Shown here piece by piece: positions 53,253 to 62,024 of a stretch of DNA of 64,000 bases. A model generated the notes under the pieces. That model was given only the letters and a program-made list of their open reading frames with translations. It did no database searches and was not told where the DNA came from. Source of the DNA: Microbacterium sp. (GTDB lineage Bacteria; Actinomycetota; Actinomycetes; Actinomycetales; Microbacteriaceae). Made by a program: the position numbers and the translations under genes. How positions within the stretch are numbered: position 1 is the first letter of the stretch; each line of letters begins with the position of its first letter. Where the stretch lies: positions 62,001 to 126,000 of the forward strand of contig NZ_JAPSIY010000006.1 of NCBI RefSeq assembly GCF_031178445.1, in the 5' to 3' direction.

Positions 53253-54671
53253 ATGACCCGTTCCTTCCCCGACGATTTCCTGTTCGGCACCGCGACCGCG
53301 GCGTATCAGATCGAGGGCGCGGCCTTCGACGACGGACGCACGGCATCGATCTGGGACGCCTTCTCCCGGGTACCAGGCGCCGTCGTCAACGGCGAGACCG
53401 GCGATGTCGCGTGCGACCACTATCACCGCTATCGCGACGACGTGGCTCTCATGAAGGATCTCGGGCTGCAGACCTACCGGTTCTCGACATCGTGGTCGCG
53501 GGTTCGGCCCGATGGCGGACCGGTCAACGCGAAGGGGATCGACTTCTACAGCCGGCTCGTGGACGAGCTGCTCGCGGCCGGCATCGTGCCGTGGCTCACC
53601 CTTCACCACTGGGACATGCCGCAGGCGCTCGAGGAGCAGGGCGGCTGGACGAGCCGCGACGTGGTGGACCGGTTCGTCGACTACGCGCTCAGCGTGCACG
53701 ACGCCCTCGGCGACCGGGTGCAGCACTGGACGACGATGAACGAGCCGTGGTGCTCGTCGTTCCTCTCCTACACGGCCGGGGTGCACGCGCCGGGGCGCAC
53801 CAGCATCCGCGACGGCCTGCTCGCATCGCACCACCTGCTGCTCTCCCACGGCCGCGCCGTGCAGGCGCTGCGCGAGCGCGCGCCGGAGCTGGACCTCGGT
53901 ATCACGCTGAACCTCACCGTCGCCGAAGCCGCCGACATCGCAGACCCGGTCGACGTGGATGCCGCCCGCCGCATCGACGGCCAGTTCAACCGCTGGTTCC
54001 TCGACCCGATCTTCCGCGGCAGCTATCCGGCCGACATCGTGCGCGACATCCGAGACGTGGATGCCGAGGCGGTGGCGGCCTGGCAGGACGCGGTGCACGA
54101 CGGCGACCTCGAAGCCATCTCGACTCCGCTCGACGCGCTGGGCGTCAACTACTACCACGGCGAGCTGCTGTCGGGGCATCCCCAGCAGGGGCAGGGTGAC
54201 CCCCATCAGACTGAGGGCCAGGAGCGGGAGACGGCGTCGCCGTTCCCGTCGCATGAGGGCATCCACTGGGTCGAGCGCGGGCTGCCGCGCACGGCGATGG
54301 ACTGGGAGGTGCAGCCCGAGGGGCTCACCCGCCTGCTCGTGCGCCTCGGCGAGGACTACGCACCGGACGTGCCGCTGTACGTCACCGAGAACGGTGCTGC
54401 CTACGACGACGTCGTGGGCGAAGACGGCGAGGTCGCGGATGCCGAGCGCACCGCGTTCCTGCGCGCGCACGTCGCCGCCGCGCTGGACGCGATCGATCAG
54501 GGCGCGGATGTACGCGGCTACTTCTACTGGTCGCTGATGGACAACTACGAGTGGGCGTGGGGCTATGCGAAGCGCTTCGGCATCGTGCGCGTCGACTACG
54601 AGACACAGCGGCGCACCGTGAAGCAGAGCGGCCGGGAGTACGCTCGCATCATCGCCGAGCGCTCGGTCTGA
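53253..54671 (+). CDS. Beta-glucosidase, glycoside hydrolase family 1
   Basis: 472-residue cytoplasmic GH1 enzyme. FLFGTATAAYQIEGA opens the barrel, the acid/base is Glu164 in TMNEPW and the nucleophile Glu379 in VTENG. WSLMDNYEWAWGYAKRFGIVRVDYETQRRT is the family end block. It hydrolyses cellobiose and short beta-glucosides. Length and all landmarks are normal. The CebR-type operator upstream and the coupled LacI gene downstream (1-base overlap) parallel the bglC-cebR arrangement. No transporter is attached here, so uptake must come from another locus, possibly the Opp-type system at 25146. Confidence 0.95.
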   Translation: MTRSFPDDFLFGTATAAYQIEGAAFDDGRTASIWDAFSRVPGAVVNGETGDVACDHYHRYRDDVALMKDLGLQTYRFSTSWSRVRPDGGPVNAKGIDFYSRLVDELLAAGIVPWLTLHHWDMPQALEEQGGWTSRDVVDRFVDYALSVHDALGDRVQHWTTMNEPWCSSFLSYTAGVHAPGRTSIRDGLLASHHLLLSHGRAVQALRERAPELDLGITLNLTVAEAADIADPVDVDAARRIDGQFNRWFLDPIFRGSYPADIVRDIRDVDAEAVAAWQDAVHDGDLEAISTPLDALGVNYYHGELLSGHPQQGQGDPHQTEGQERETASPFPSHEGIHWVERGLPRTAMDWEVQPEGLTRLLVRLGEDYAPDVPLYVTENGAAYDDVVGEDGEVADAERTAFLRAHVAAALDAIDQGADVRGYFYWSLMDNYEWAWGYAKRFGIVRVDYETQRRTVKQSGREYARIIAERSV

Positions 54672-55669
54672 TGAGCCGCGCCACGATCGAGGAGGTCGCC
54701 GCCCTCGCCGGCGTCTCGCGCTCGACCGTGTCGCGCGTCGTCAACGGCTCGACGGCGGTGAGCGCCGAGGCGCTCGCCGCCGTGCAGAAGGCGATAGCCG
54801 AGCTCGACTACTCGCCCAACCGTGCCGCTCGATCGCTGGCGAGCCGGCAGGCGCACGCCATTGGGCTGATCATCCCCGAGGACACCACCCGCTTCTTCGG
54901 CGATCCGTTCCTGGCGACGGTCGTCGCAGGGGTCAACGCCCGCCTGGTCGGCTCGGATCACGTCCTCACGCTGCTGATCGCCAGCGACGACCCCGGCGAC
55001 AAGATGACGCGCTTCGTGCGCAACGGCGGCGTCGACGGCGCGATCATCGTCTCGCATCACACCAGTGACACGTTCATCGACCACATCGTCGACGCCGTGC
55101 CGGTCATCTTCGGCGGTCGGCGCACTCGCGGCCGCGTCGACGACCATGTGGTCGACGTCGACAACGTTCAGGGCGGTCGCGTCGCCACGGAGCACCTCAT
55201 CGCGCTCGGCAGGCGGCGGATAGCGACGATCACCGGTCCTCTCACGATGGCGGTGGGCGTCGACCGACGCGAGGGCTACCGCGACGCGCTGCGCGCGGCC
55301 GGGCTGGAATCGGCCGGTGAGATCGACGGGGACTTCAGCGAGCAGGGTGGAGCGGATGCGGTTCGCGCACTGCTCACGCGGCGAGAGCCGCCCGACGCGA
55401 TCTTCGCCGCCAGCGACCTCATGGCGCGCGGTGCGCTGGGCGCACTGCACGCGGCCGGGCTGCGGGTGCCGGACGACGTCGCCATCGTGGGCTTCGACGA
55501 CTCGCCGCTGGCCGCCGCGTCGGGGCTCACCAGCGTGCGGCAGCCGATGTTCCGCCAGGGGGAGCTGCTCGCCGACCTCCTGCTCGACCTGCTGGGCGGC
55601 CGACCGGTGGCCGGCACGACCATCCTGCCCACCGAGCTCGTGGTGCGGAGGTCGGCGCCGGGGGTCTGA
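54671..55669 (+). CDS. cebR: LacI-family regulator, CebR-like
   Basis: 332-residue repressor with helix-turn-helix ATIEEVAALAGVSRSTVSRVVNG (3-25), hinge region NRAARSLASRQ and a sugar-binding domain with IFAASDLMARGALGALHAAGLRVPDDVAIVGFDDSPLAAASGLT near the end. Its position directly after the GH1 gene and the CebR-type site before that gene indicate cellobiose-type regulation of both. The ATG overlaps the GH1 stop. Two strong hairpins follow its stop. Confidence 0.88.
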   Translation: MSRATIEEVAALAGVSRSTVSRVVNGSTAVSAEALAAVQKAIAELDYSPNRAARSLASRQAHAIGLIIPEDTTRFFGDPFLATVVAGVNARLVGSDHVLTLLIASDDPGDKMTRFVRNGGVDGAIIVSHHTSDTFIDHIVDAVPVIFGGRRTRGRVDDHVVDVDNVQGGRVATEHLIALGRRRIATITGPLTMAVGVDRREGYRDALRAAGLESAGEIDGDFSEQGGADAVRALLTRREPPDAIFAASDLMARGALGALHAAGLRVPDDVAIVGFDDSPLAAASGLTSVRQPMFRQGELLADLLLDLLGGRPVAGTTILPTELVVRRSAPGV

Positions 55670-55684
55670 GGCCTGGGGTGACCT

Positions 55685-55727
55685 GATGAGGGGCTCCGGA
55701 CGGCTGTGTCGTCCGGAGCCCCTCATC
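55685..55727 (+). terminator. Hairpin terminator after the CebR-like gene
   Basis: An 18-base perfect stem (GATGAGGGGCTCCGGACG with its complement) around a 7-base loop, 15 bases after the stop. There is no T-run, as is frequent for terminators in GC-rich actinobacteria. Confidence 0.75.
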
Positions 55728-55753
55728 GCCGGCCGGCCGGTCAGCTGGCAAAC

Positions 55754-55785
55754 GTTGGGCCCGGTCGAGTGCGACCGGGCCCAAC
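55754..55785 (-). terminator. Hairpin terminator after the M57-like protease gene
   Basis: A 14-base perfect stem (GTTGGGCCCGGTCG with its complement) around an AGTG loop, 19 bases beyond the minus-strand protease stop. Together with the hairpin at 55685 it separates two convergent transcripts. Confidence 0.75.
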
Positions 55786-55803
55786 AGAGTCTGACGTGAG
55801 TAA

Positions 55804-56616
55804 TCAGTTGCCGTAGAGGGCGACGACGCCCGCGCGGTCGGCGCTGGTCATCGAAAGGTCGTCCGACGAGCCGTTGCACTGCGGGTAGTGCATGATCGAC
55901 GACGAGTCGTAGGGCGTCAGCGGACGCCAGTTGTTGTCTTCGAAGCAGGTGCCCGACTCGGGGCGCGTGTGCTCGTGGCGGAAGCCGAGAACGTGCCCGA
56001 GTTCATGTCCGATGATGTTCGTCGGAGTCCAGGAGCCAGAGGACCAGATCGAGTCGTCGATGAGGACGTTCTGCTGGCGGTCAGGGGTGCTCGGGAAGAA
56101 CGCGCGTGCGATGTACTGCGTCGTCTGCACCGGCTCGACCGAGAACAGCACCGACTTGTTGCGAGTGGTGCAGTTGCCGTCGGCGCCGCTCACGTACACG
56201 AAGTCGATCTTCGAGGATGCGGATTCCCACAGCGCCGCGCCGCTCGCCATCGCACTGACGACGTCGTCGTGGCGGGCGCCGAACTTCGTGCTGACGCAGT
56301 AGGTGAGGTTGCCGACCTGTGAGGTCGACCACTTGTCGTCGACGCCGCCGACGGTGTTGACGATCAGGCCGTCGTTGATCGTCTCCGGTCCGATGAGCTG
56401 CTCGTAGAACGCGCGCAGGTCGCCCTGGTTCGAGATCACCTCGTCGCCGTTGACGACGTAGCTGCCGTCGACGTCCCGATATGTCGACGCCGCGAACTCC
56501 TGATACGTCGGGGTGTCCGGACTGACGGAGGTCGTACCGGCGGCGGGGATCACCGCGCCGATGCTGAGCGCGGCCGCCGCGGTGGCGGCGAGAGCGAGGG
56601 TTCTGGTGAGTCGCAT
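55804..56616 (-). CDS. Secreted zinc metalloprotease, M57/M12-like
   Basis: 270-residue exported protein with a Sec signal peptide (Arg at 2 and 5, hydrophobic core to about residue 26). The extended zinc-binding motif HELGHVLGFRHEH is at 204-216, followed by the Met-turn-like SIMHYP (about 240-245), which marks a metzincin-type protease. Four cysteines (about 107, 149, 224, 247) suggest disulfides. The about 100 residues before the catalytic part may act as a propeptide. Substrate proteins are unknown. It has its own promoter (TTGACA, 18 bases, TACTTT on the minus strand) and sits alone between terminator hairpins and a GntR gene. Confidence 0.88.
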   Translation of the reverse strand: MRLTRTLALAATAAAALSIGAVIPAAGTTSVSPDTPTYQEFAASTYRDVDGSYVVNGDEVISNQGDLRAFYEQLIGPETINDGLIVNTVGGVDDKWSTSQVGNLTYCVSTKFGARHDDVVSAMASGAALWESASSKIDFVYVSGADGNCTTRNKSVLFSVEPVQTTQYIARAFFPSTPDRQQNVLIDDSIWSSGSWTPTNIIGHELGHVLGFRHEHTRPESGTCFEDNNWRPLTPYDSSSIMHYPQCNGSSDDLSMTSADRAGVVALYGN

Positions 56617-56722
56617 ACAGTGCTCCTTCTGGGCTGAGCGATTCCGTCCGCCTGGTCAGCGAACGGGCCTCGGATCAGAGGGGCGAGCTTCCTTGCGCCG
56701 CCCTTGGCTCCGAAGCTCGCTC

Positions 56723-56752
56723 AAAGTAACGACGATTGTTGGACTCTGTCAA
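56723..56752 (-). promoter_or_regulatory. Consensus-like promoter of the protease gene
   Basis: On the minus strand TTGACA (56752-56747) is followed after 18 bases by TACTTT (56728-56723), or after 17 by TTACTT. It predicts a start near 56716 and a leader of about 100 bases before the protease ATG. Confidence 0.7.
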
Positions 56753-56808
56753 GGAACAGTGCGCCTGTTCGGTGCGCCCGGGCGTGTCGGCCGCCGATGG
56801 TGTAAGCG

Positions 56809-57447
56809 CTAGGCCTTTCCCATGCGCGTGAACGCGCCGAGGACTGTGCGCTCGGAGGCCATCAGGTAGCGCTCGAGCTCGTCGGCCGCGGTCACGGGGC
56901 CCGACTCGAGCAGGGTGGTGAGCACCAGGCGGTTCTTGCGCACGAACGGCTCATGCAGCGCGCGCGGATCGTCGATCTCGAGAAAGACCAGGCGCAGCTC
57001 TGCGGCAACGTCACGGTACGTGCGGGCCAGACGCGGACTGTCGGCCAGCGCCACGATCGCGGTGTGGAAGGCCATATTCGCACTGCCCACCCGGTGCCAG
57101 TCCTCGGCGGGAAGGTGCGCCTCGGCGTCAGCCAGCGAATCACGCATGCGGTGCACCGCCGGATGCTCGGGCTCGGAATGCCTCAGCGCGGTGCATTCGA
57201 TCACCCGGCGCGCACGATAGATGTCGATGACGTCGGCGATGGTGGGAGAGGCCACCGACACCCCGCGATGCGGGATGTGCTCCACCAGGCCCTGCTCGGC
57301 GAGGACGCGGAACGCCTCGCGCAGCGTATTGCGCGAGATTTCGAATCGCTCGGCCAGGGTGGACTCCGAAAGCCGCGACCCTGGGGCGAAGTCGCCGTCG
57401 ATGATGCGCTGGCGCAGCAGGTCGGCGAGCGGGGTGCGGGTGGGCAT
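56809..57447 (-). CDS. GntR-family regulator (FCD type) of the oxoprolinase operon
   Basis: 212-residue regulator. The winged helix LADLLRQRIIDGDFAPGSRLSESTLAERFEISRNTLREAFRVLAEQGLV (about 7-55) is followed by an FCD ligand domain with NMAFHTAIVALADSPRLARTYRD (about 124-146). It is divergent from the NRAMP-like transporter gene. The perfect palindrome ATTGTTCAACAAT in the gap fits an FCD-class operator, so it probably controls the pxp operon and itself. Confidence 0.9.
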   Translation of the reverse strand: MPTRTPLADLLRQRIIDGDFAPGSRLSESTLAERFEISRNTLREAFRVLAEQGLVEHIPHRGVSVASPTIADVIDIYRARRVIECTALRHSEPEHPAVHRMRDSLADAEAHLPAEDWHRVGSANMAFHTAIVALADSPRLARTYRDVAAELRLVFLEIDDPRALHEPFVRKNRLVLTTLLESGPVTAADELERYLMASERTVLGAFTRMGKA

Positions 57448-57485
57448 GGGTACAGCGTAAGGGAGCCGGCGGGCGGTGCTCGGAA

Positions 57486-57498
57486 ATTGTTCAACAAT
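57486..57498. promoter_or_regulatory. GntR/FCD operator before the oxoprolinase operon
   Basis: ATTGTTCAACAAT, a perfect 13-base palindrome 39 bases from the GntR start and 67 from the transporter start. It is unusually AT-rich for the region, as expected for an operator of this class. Confidence 0.78.
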
Positions 57499-57564
57499 CG
57501 TTGCTGCTAAGTTCTACACTCGGTGTTATCCGACACCCCACCAACGACGATGGGAACTCCCCTC

Positions 57565-58842
57565 ATGTCCGAGCAGTCCTCTGCATCCGTCACCCCCGAA
57601 GACGAAGCCCGACTCGCCGCCGCGAAGAAGCGCGTGGGTCGCAGCGCGGTCATCGGCGCCATCTTCCTCATGGCGACCAGTGCCATCGGCCCAGGCTTCA
57701 TCACCCAGACCGCCACCTTCACCGCCACCCTCGGCGCGTCCTTCGCGTTCGCGATCCTCGTCTCCGTGCTCATCGACATCGCCGTGCAGCTGAACGTGTG
57801 GCGCATGATCACCTCGTCGGGCAAACGCGCCGGCGAGCTCGCGAACAGCGCCATCCCGTTCTCGGGCCACGTGATCGCCGTGCTGGTGATCATCGGCGGC
57901 CTGGCGTTCAACATCGGCAACATCGCCGGCGGCGGGCTGGGCCTGAACGCCCTCCTCGGCATCGACCCCAAGCTCGGCGGCCTGATCACCGCCGCCCTCG
58001 CGATCGTCATCTTCCTCATCAAGAAGGCCGGGCCGGTGATGGACATCGTGCTCATCGTCCTCGGTGTCGGCATGATCATCATGACGGTCATCGTCGCCAT
58101 CGTGGCGCAGCCGCCAGTCGGCGACGCCCTGCGTCAGACCATCGTGCCCGACACGATCAACTTCGCGACCATCACCACCATCGTCGGCGGAACCGTCGGG
58201 GGTTACATCACCTACTCGGGTGCGCACCGCTACCTCGCGTCCGGTCACGTCGGACCCGAGCACGCCGGACCCGTCATGCGCGCGGCCGCGAACGGCATCT
58301 TCGTGACCGGCATCATGCGCTACGTGCTGTTCCTCGCCATCCTGGGCGTGGTGGCATCCGGCGTCACACTCGACCTCACCACCAACGCGGCGAACCCCGC
58401 CGGCCAGGCCTTCGGCGCGGTGCTCGGCGAGGCCGGTCTGCGCATCTTCGGGGCCATCTTCTGGGCCGCGGCCATCAGCTCGGTGATCGGCGCCGCCTAC
58501 ACCTCAGCGAGCTTCCTCTCCACGTTCCACAGGCGATTCCTGGGCGGATGGTCGCTGCAGTGGGCGACGGTGATCTTCATCGTCGTCTCGCTGATCGTCT
58601 ACCTGTCGATCGGCACCGCGCCGGCGGCGATCCTGGTGTTCGTGGGCGGCTTCAACGGCCTGATCCTGCCGATCGGCCTGACCGTGTTCATGTACATCGG
58701 CTGGTTCCGCCGCGATCTGCTCGGCTCGAAGAAGTATCCGCTGTGGCTCCTCATCGCCGGCACGCTGGTGACGGTTCTCACCTGGTACATGGGGATCGTC
58801 TCGGTCGGCCCGATCTTCGCCTTCCTCGGCATCGGCGCGTGA
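57565..58842 (+). CDS. NRAMP-related transporter (YcsG-like)
   Basis: 425-residue membrane protein with about 11 helices. It belongs to the NRAMP superfamily: [39 protein letters not shown] (about 38-76) corresponds to the first NRAMP helices, but the metal-ligand DPGN of true Mn/Fe carriers is replaced by GPGF. That fits the YcsG subgroup found beside YcsF/PxpA, whose cargo is probably not a metal; import of 5-oxoproline or a related acid is a reasonable guess. ATG 57565 is preferred; ATG 57550 is possible. First gene of the pxp operon, 40 bases before pxpA. Confidence 0.85.
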   Translation: MSEQSSASVTPEDEARLAAAKKRVGRSAVIGAIFLMATSAIGPGFITQTATFTATLGASFAFAILVSVLIDIAVQLNVWRMITSSGKRAGELANSAIPFSGHVIAVLVIIGGLAFNIGNIAGGGLGLNALLGIDPKLGGLITAALAIVIFLIKKAGPVMDIVLIVLGVGMIIMTVIVAIVAQPPVGDALRQTIVPDTINFATITTIVGGTVGGYITYSGAHRYLASGHVGPEHAGPVMRAAANGIFVTGIMRYVLFLAILGVVASGVTLDLTTNAANPAGQAFGAVLGEAGLRIFGAIFWAAAISSVIGAAYTSASFLSTFHRRFLGGWSLQWATVIFIVVSLIVYLSIGTAPAAILVFVGGFNGLILPIGLTVFMYIGWFRRDLLGSKKYPLWLLIAGTLVTVLTWYMGIVSVGPIFAFLGIGA

Positions 58843-58882
58843 GAATCGATCAGAACGACCCCCATACCGAACGGAGCATGAC

Positions 58883-59653
58883 ATGGCGAACATCGACCTG
58901 AACTCGGATCTCGGAGAGAACACGCCCGACCGCATCGTCGGCGACGACGCGGCCATGCTCGAGATCGTCACCAGTGCGAACGTGTCGTGCGGATTCCACG
59001 CGGGCAGCCCCGAGGGCATCCGTGAGACGCTCGGGGCCGCGGTGCGCAACGGCGTCGTGATCGGTGCCCACCCCGGCTACCGCGACTACGAGAACTTCGG
59101 CCGCACCAACGTGGAGGTCGACTCGGCGACCCTGCAGGCGCACGTCGAGTACCAGCTCGGTGCTCTCGCGGGGCTTGCCACCGCGGTCGGTGGCGTGGTG
59201 TCGTACGTCAAGCCGCACGGCGCCCTCTACAACACGATCGCCCGTGATGAGCGGCAGGCCAAGGACGTGGTGGCGGCGATCAAGGCCATCGACCCTGAGC
59301 TTGTACTGCTTGGTCTGGCCGGCGGTGTCGTACTCGACGTCGCCGAGAGGGCGGGTCTGCAGGTGGCGGCCGAGGCGTTCGCCGACCGCGCCTATCAGCC
59401 CGACGGGCAGCTGGTCTCGCGCACCCAGGAAGGCGCGGTGCTGCACGACGCGTCAGCAGTCGCCGAGCGCATGGTGCGCCTCGCCGAGAGCGGGGTGATC
59501 CGCGCGATCGACGGCACGGACGTGCGTGTCGAGGCGCAGTCGATCTGCGTGCACGGTGACAGCGCCGGGGCCATCGCGATGGCAGCCGAGACCAAGCGGA
59601 TGCTGCAGGCGGCCGGCGTCACGATCGCGCCGTTCGCCACGCGAGGGGCCTGA
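58883..59653 (+). CDS. pxpA: 5-oxoprolinase subunit A (LamB/YcsF family)
   Basis: 256-residue subunit of the ATP-dependent 5-oxoprolinase PxpABC, which opens 5-oxoproline to glutamate. DLNSDLGE opens the protein, [11 protein letters not shown] (about 31-41), [13 protein letters not shown] (about 62-74) and VKPHGALYN (about 108-116) are the YcsF signature blocks. Length is normal. It follows the transporter by 40 bases with ACGGAG before the ATG, and precedes the DUF1445 gene by one base. Confidence 0.95.
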   Translation: MANIDLNSDLGENTPDRIVGDDAAMLEIVTSANVSCGFHAGSPEGIRETLGAAVRNGVVIGAHPGYRDYENFGRTNVEVDSATLQAHVEYQLGALAGLATAVGGVVSYVKPHGALYNTIARDERQAKDVVAAIKAIDPELVLLGLAGGVVLDVAERAGLQVAAEAFADRAYQPDGQLVSRTQEGAVLHDASAVAERMVRLAESGVIRAIDGTDVRVEAQSICVHGDSAGAIAMAAETKRMLQAAGVTIAPFATRGA

Positions 59654-59654
59654 C

Positions 59655-60455
59655 ATGGCCGTCGTCGCCACCCCCGATCAGCTCGTCGCCTCCCGGGCCG
59701 CCCGCAGGGCCTACCGGGAGGGGCTGGCCGAACCCACCAGTGGCGTGGCGGCAGGGCTGACCCAGGCCAATCTCATCGCCGTGCCGGCCGACTGGGCCTT
59801 CGAGACCCTGCTGTACGCGCAGCGCAACCCCAAGCCGTGCCCCGTGCTCGAGGTCATCGAGCAGGGCGACGTGGAGTCGGCGCTCGCGCCGGGCAGCGAC
59901 ATCCGCACCGACATCGGCCGTTACCGTATCTGGCGCGACGGCGAGCTCGCCGAGGAGGTCTCCGACGCGAGCGGCGCGTGGGCGGAGCATCCCGATCTCG
60001 TGTCGTTCCTGATCGGATGCAGCTTCACGTTCGAAACGGGCCTCGCCGAGGCCGGCATCCCGATCCGCCATCAGGAGCTGGGACGCAACGTACCGATGTA
60101 CCGCACGAACGTCGACTGCGCACCCGCCGGGCGCCTGCGCGGCGAGATGGTGGTGTCGATGCGGCCGATCCCGGCGTCGCGCGTCGCGGATGCCGTACAG
60201 ATCTCGGGCCGCACCCCGGCCGTCCACGGCGCTCCGGTGCACGTCGGCGACCCCGCCTCGCTCGGCATCACCGATCTGAGCCGGCCGGACTTCGGCGACG
60301 CCCCCGAGATCCGCGACGGCGAGGTGCCGGTGTTCTGGGCCTGCGGCGTCACCCCGCAAGCGGCGATCATGGCGTCCAAGCCACCCTTTGCCGTGACGCA
60401 CGCGCCCGGTTACATGTTCATCACCGACGTCCCCGATGCGGAGTACGTCGTCTGA
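59655..60455 (+). CDS. DUF1445 / putative hydro-lyase (YcsI-like)
   Basis: 266-residue cytoplasmic protein of the DUF1445 family, related to bacterial YcsI and mammalian D-glutamate cyclase. [34 protein letters not shown] (about 36-69), [35 protein letters not shown] (about 117-151) and [32 protein letters not shown] (about 228-259) are family blocks. D-glutamate cyclase interconverts D-glutamate and D-5-oxoproline, which would feed the neighbouring oxoprolinase. One-base overlap with the next gene. Confidence 0.93.
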   Translation: MAVVATPDQLVASRAARRAYREGLAEPTSGVAAGLTQANLIAVPADWAFETLLYAQRNPKPCPVLEVIEQGDVESALAPGSDIRTDIGRYRIWRDGELAEEVSDASGAWAEHPDLVSFLIGCSFTFETGLAEAGIPIRHQELGRNVPMYRTNVDCAPAGRLRGEMVVSMRPIPASRVADAVQISGRTPAVHGAPVHVGDPASLGITDLSRPDFGDAPEIRDGEVPVFWACGVTPQAAIMASKPPFAVTHAPGYMFITDVPDAEYVV

Positions 60456-62011
60456 TGCGCATCCTCACCGCCTCCGATCGTGCACTGCTCGTCGAGGCCG
60501 CCGACCTCGACGAGGCGATGCGGCTCAACCTGGCTTGGGACGGGGTGCCGGGCGTGGTCGAGCGCATTCCCGGAGCGCGAACGGTACTGGTGCGCTTCGA
60601 CCCCGTGCGCGTCTCGGCGCGTGCGCTCGCCGAGACGCTCGAGTCCACCGAGGTCGATGCCGAGCACGTGCCGCACAACCGTGAGGTGATCATCCCGGTG
60701 CGGTACGACGGTGAAGACCTCGAAGACGTCGCCGCACTGCTGGGCGTCTCGTCCGAGGAGGTCGTCAACCGCCATCTCGCCGCAGAATGGCAGGTCGCGT
60801 TCTCGGGGTTCGCTCCAGGCTTCGGATACACCGTGAGCGGTGACCCGTTGTTCGACGTGCCGCGGCGTTCGTCTCCCCGCACGCGCGTGCCGGCCGGCTC
60901 GGTCGCGCTCGCCGGGCACTTCACCGGCGTGTATCCGCGTGAGAGTCCGGGCGGGTGGCAGCTGATCGGCCGTACGGATGCCGTCATGTGGGACATCGAC
61001 CGCGATCCGCCCGCCCTGCTGTCGCCCGGCACGCTCGTGCGATTCGAGCGCGCCGCGCGGGAGACCGCCCCTCTCGTCGAGCGGCCACAGCCAGACGAGG
61101 CGCGAACCTCGCACGAGACTTCCGACGCGCCCGCCGCGAGAGCGATCGAGGTGGTGCGGCCCGCATTGCAGATGCTCGTGCAGGACCTCGGGCGCTTCGG
61201 GCATGCGGCGCTGGGCGTCTCGGCATCAGGGACCGCCGACCGGACGGCGCTGCGCGACGCCAACCGCGCGGTCGGGAACGACCCCGACACCGCGGTGCTC
61301 GAGATCGTGGGGGGAGCGGTGCTGCGGTTCCGGGGCGACGGCGTCGCCGCGGTGACCGGCGCGATGAGCGAACTGACGCTGACTGATGCCGCGGGCGTCG
61401 AGCGAAGCGTGCTGCACGGCGCACCTTTCGCTACGGTCGACGGGGACGAGCTGCGGTTGGGCGCGCCGGCGCGCGGCCTGCGCCATGTGCTCGCGGTGCG
61501 CGGCGGCATCCTCGCTCCGGCCGCGCTGGGCAGCCGATCAGCCGACACGCTCGCCGGGCTCGGCCCCGCCCCGCTCACCGCAGGCGATGTCGTGGCGGTG
61601 GGCGCGGAGGCGCCCCACGCGGTCGACCCCCACCCGCGACCGCGCGATCTGCCGGCCTCCGGTGATGTCGTCGAGCTCGACATCACCCTCGGTCCGCGCG
61701 ACGACTGGTTCACGTCAGCCGCCGTGCAGACCCTGATCGAGCAGGAGTGGCAGGTCACCCCGCGCTCCGATCGCGTCGGCATCCGCCTGCACGGCGAAAC
61801 CCCGCTGGAGCGCGCCGTGAGCGGGGAGCTGCCCAGCGAAGGAGCCGTGAACGGCGCCATCCAGGTGCCCCCCGACGGGCAGCCGGTGTTGTTCCTGCCC
61901 GATCACCCGCTCACCGGCGGGTATCCGATCATCGGCGCACTCACCGATCGCTGCCTCGACCTCGCCGGTCAGCTGCCACCGGGCGCGCGCATCCGCTTCC
62001 GCATCGCCTGA
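60455..62011 (+). CDS. Fused 5-oxoprolinase subunits B and C (KipI-KipA fusion)
   Basis: 518-residue fusion. Residues 1-about 205 are PxpB/KipI (AHS1): AEWQVAFSGFAPGFGYTVSGDP, RVPAGSVALAGHFTGVYPRESPGGWQLIGRT. From about 230 to the end is PxpC/KipA (AHS2): QMLVQDLGRFGHAALGVSASGTADRTALRDANRAVGN, ending ITLGPRDDWFT with GAIQVPPDGQPVLFLPDHPLTGGYPIIG. A Pro/Glu/Ala linker joins them. The proteins are separate in B. subtilis and E. coli; the same two folds build the carboxyltransferase half of urea carboxylase. Start overlaps DUF1445 by one base. Confidence 0.95.
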   Translation: MRILTASDRALLVEAADLDEAMRLNLAWDGVPGVVERIPGARTVLVRFDPVRVSARALAETLESTEVDAEHVPHNREVIIPVRYDGEDLEDVAALLGVSSEEVVNRHLAAEWQVAFSGFAPGFGYTVSGDPLFDVPRRSSPRTRVPAGSVALAGHFTGVYPRESPGGWQLIGRTDAVMWDIDRDPPALLSPGTLVRFERAARETAPLVERPQPDEARTSHETSDAPAARAIEVVRPALQMLVQDLGRFGHAALGVSASGTADRTALRDANRAVGNDPDTAVLEIVGGAVLRFRGDGVAAVTGAMSELTLTDAAGVERSVLHGAPFATVDGDELRLGAPARGLRHVLAVRGGILAPAALGSRSADTLAGLGPAPLTAGDVVAVGAEAPHAVDPHPRPRDLPASGDVVELDITLGPRDDWFTSAAVQTLIEQEWQVTPRSDRVGIRLHGETPLERAVSGELPSEGAVNGAIQVPPDGQPVLFLPDHPLTGGYPIIGALTDRCLDLAGQLPPGARIRFRIA

Positions 62012-62024
62012 GAGGAAGGCACTC

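Noticed and set aside
56801..56810. TGTAAGCGCT, half of a LacI-type operator, at the 3' end of the GntR gene
   Set aside because: Only one half-site is good, it overlaps the gntR stop codon and lies upstream of the protease promoter without matching either nearby LacI operator in full.
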